64,000 nt of DNA from Silurus meridionalis. Lineage: Eukaryota > Chordata > Actinopteri > Siluriformes > Siluridae. Location: positions 8,055,990-8,119,989 of the forward strand of contig NC_060892.1 of NCBI RefSeq assembly GCF_014805685.1. The letters run 5' to 3'. This document shows positions 63,022 through 64,000 of the stretch, piece by piece. Below the pieces are notes generated by a model. It made no database searches and was not told where the DNA came from. It saw only the letters and a program-made list of their open reading frames with translations. A program made the position numbers and the translations under genes. Numbering within the stretch: position 1 is the stretch's first letter; each line of letters opens with the position of its first letter.

Positions 63022-63600
63022 TTGATGACTTTATTAGAAATTAAATTATTTTGCATTTCTAAATAATAATTGTGTATAATACTGTAAATGGTTCAGACAG
63101 TTTGTTTTAACACCACGCAGAATCTTTCACTTTAACCTTTAAGATAGTTTGAGGTAAGATCACCCCAGCACCAATGGTACTGAAAAAACACAGGATCTTC
63201 TCTGGAAGGGAGTTGACACGTCTGAACGCTTGGCTTACTGTATGTCTGACGCATTAACAATATATATGTTCTGTGACATTTCTTGCTTGTCTAGACATAA
63301 ATCTACAAGCAGTTTACTGTCGCAGTTTAATAATAGGGGAGAGTTTATTTTAATGGGTTAGGACTTAAACAGTCTAGAGAGAATTTAATTGGACACAGAT
63401 TTAACTTACACCCTCAAGTGCATGATGAGTCAGCAATATTTTACATCTTGTTTTTCTTGAAAGGGAAATTAAAAGGATATCTATATTCTAAAAAATATTT
63501 TTTTTTATTAAAGAAACACCGGAAGGTTCGATGTGTTACCCTTTAAAACCCCTTAACTAGCTAAACCATTGAGTTAAAAAAAAATGTTTAAGGTTTTTAA

Positions 63601-64000
63601 ATATCCTGGTTACTCCCAAAAGCAAAAAAGAAATTTTGACTGGAATTTTGACACTAGGTATCTGAATACAGGTGTCCATAACACCCAATCAATTCCTAAA
63701 TGGAAATATATTAGGCTGATTTTTCACTTATTGTAAACGTATTTAAACTTGTTTAACTTATCGTTTGCTTACCCACTCAAACATTGCCATTAGCTGATTA
63801 TTGGCATCATGGCTTTTCCCAGAAGTGTGTATTACATAAATAGTTTCCAGAAGAAAAACAGGTATATTTGTGGGTAAGGTTCTAGAGAATTACATTAATA
63901 CCTGATTTGCTGCCTAAATTATTGAGTATGTAAAATTTTTTAATATTATTATATATCCTGGCTACTCCCAAAAGCAAAAAAAATATTCTGACTGCCATTT
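63601..64000. repeat. Direct repeat about 352 bp apart, second copy cut by the window end
   Basis: ATATCCTGGTTACTCCCAAA with following agcaaaaaagaaattttgac at 63601 recurs at 63953 with few differences. Could be the start of a satellite-like array or a duplicated element. Confidence 0.7.

Larger units (their letters stand above)
47492..64000 (+). other. adamtsl3: adamtsl3 second coding intron (partial, at least 16.5 kb)
   Basis: Apart from the candidate microexon, this stretch holds repeats listed separately, notably at 48423-48891, 52690-53364, 57310-57557, 58650-58856, 59728-59960, 61060-61470 and 62016-62587. I see no thrombospondin-repeat exon. Stretches 49.0-52.4 and 53.4-57.3 kb show nothing I can name beyond simple repeats. 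Confidence 0.7.

Overview
This is an AT-rich, repeat-dense stretch of vertebrate nuclear DNA, almost certainly from a teleost fish. Intron-containing vertebrate genes, many Tc1/mariner, pogo/Tigger and tRNA-SINE remnants, and abundant CA, GA and CTAT microsatellites point that way. The repeat mix would fit an otophysan such as a catfish, but I cannot prove the order. There are no bacterial or phage genes. All coordinates and splice sites were read by eye.

Two genes lie head to head. On the minus strand (14018 down to 3131) is a complete nuclear lamin in 11 coding exons. Internal exon lengths (157, 126, 171, 126, 221, 220, 108, 120 nt) match or nearly match those of vertebrate lamin genes, all GT-AG sites and phases agree, and the 602-residue product ends in the CaaX box CAVM. 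It is most likely the germ-cell lamin LIII (lmnl3): the rod is canonical, the tail is divergent, there is no lamin-A tail, and its neighbour is ADAMTSL3, which is not next to LMNA, LMNB1 or LMNB2 in mammals.

On the plus strand is the 5' end of adamtsl3: a probable non-coding exon ending at 20534, the start codon and signal peptide at 21409-21477, and a 40-residue exon at 47372-47491 that is nearly identical to the human N-terminus. The thrombospondin-repeat exons are not in the window, so it holds a 25.9 kb intron and at least 16.5 kb of the next one. A possible 15-nt microexon sits at 55430-55444.

Layout: 1-3130 lamin 3' flank and 3'UTR with nested repeats; 3131-14018 lamin; 14019-14400 promoter region with CCAAT, CRE, E-box and TATA-like motifs; 14.5-20.4 kb intergenic repeats (MITE, dead Tc1 transposase, a roughly 385-bp composite microsatellite, a long inverted repeat ending near adamtsl3 exon 1); 20.4-64 kb adamtsl3 introns with a Tigger-like element, three copies of a roughly 0.7 kb repeat, a LINE tail, a degenerate tandem array, a mariner relic and a pogo relic. 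The most unusual points are a (GT)50 tract directly against the lamin exon 6 acceptor, exon 5 wedged between two mobile elements, the inverted repeat at the adamtsl3 promoter, and the candidate microexon.
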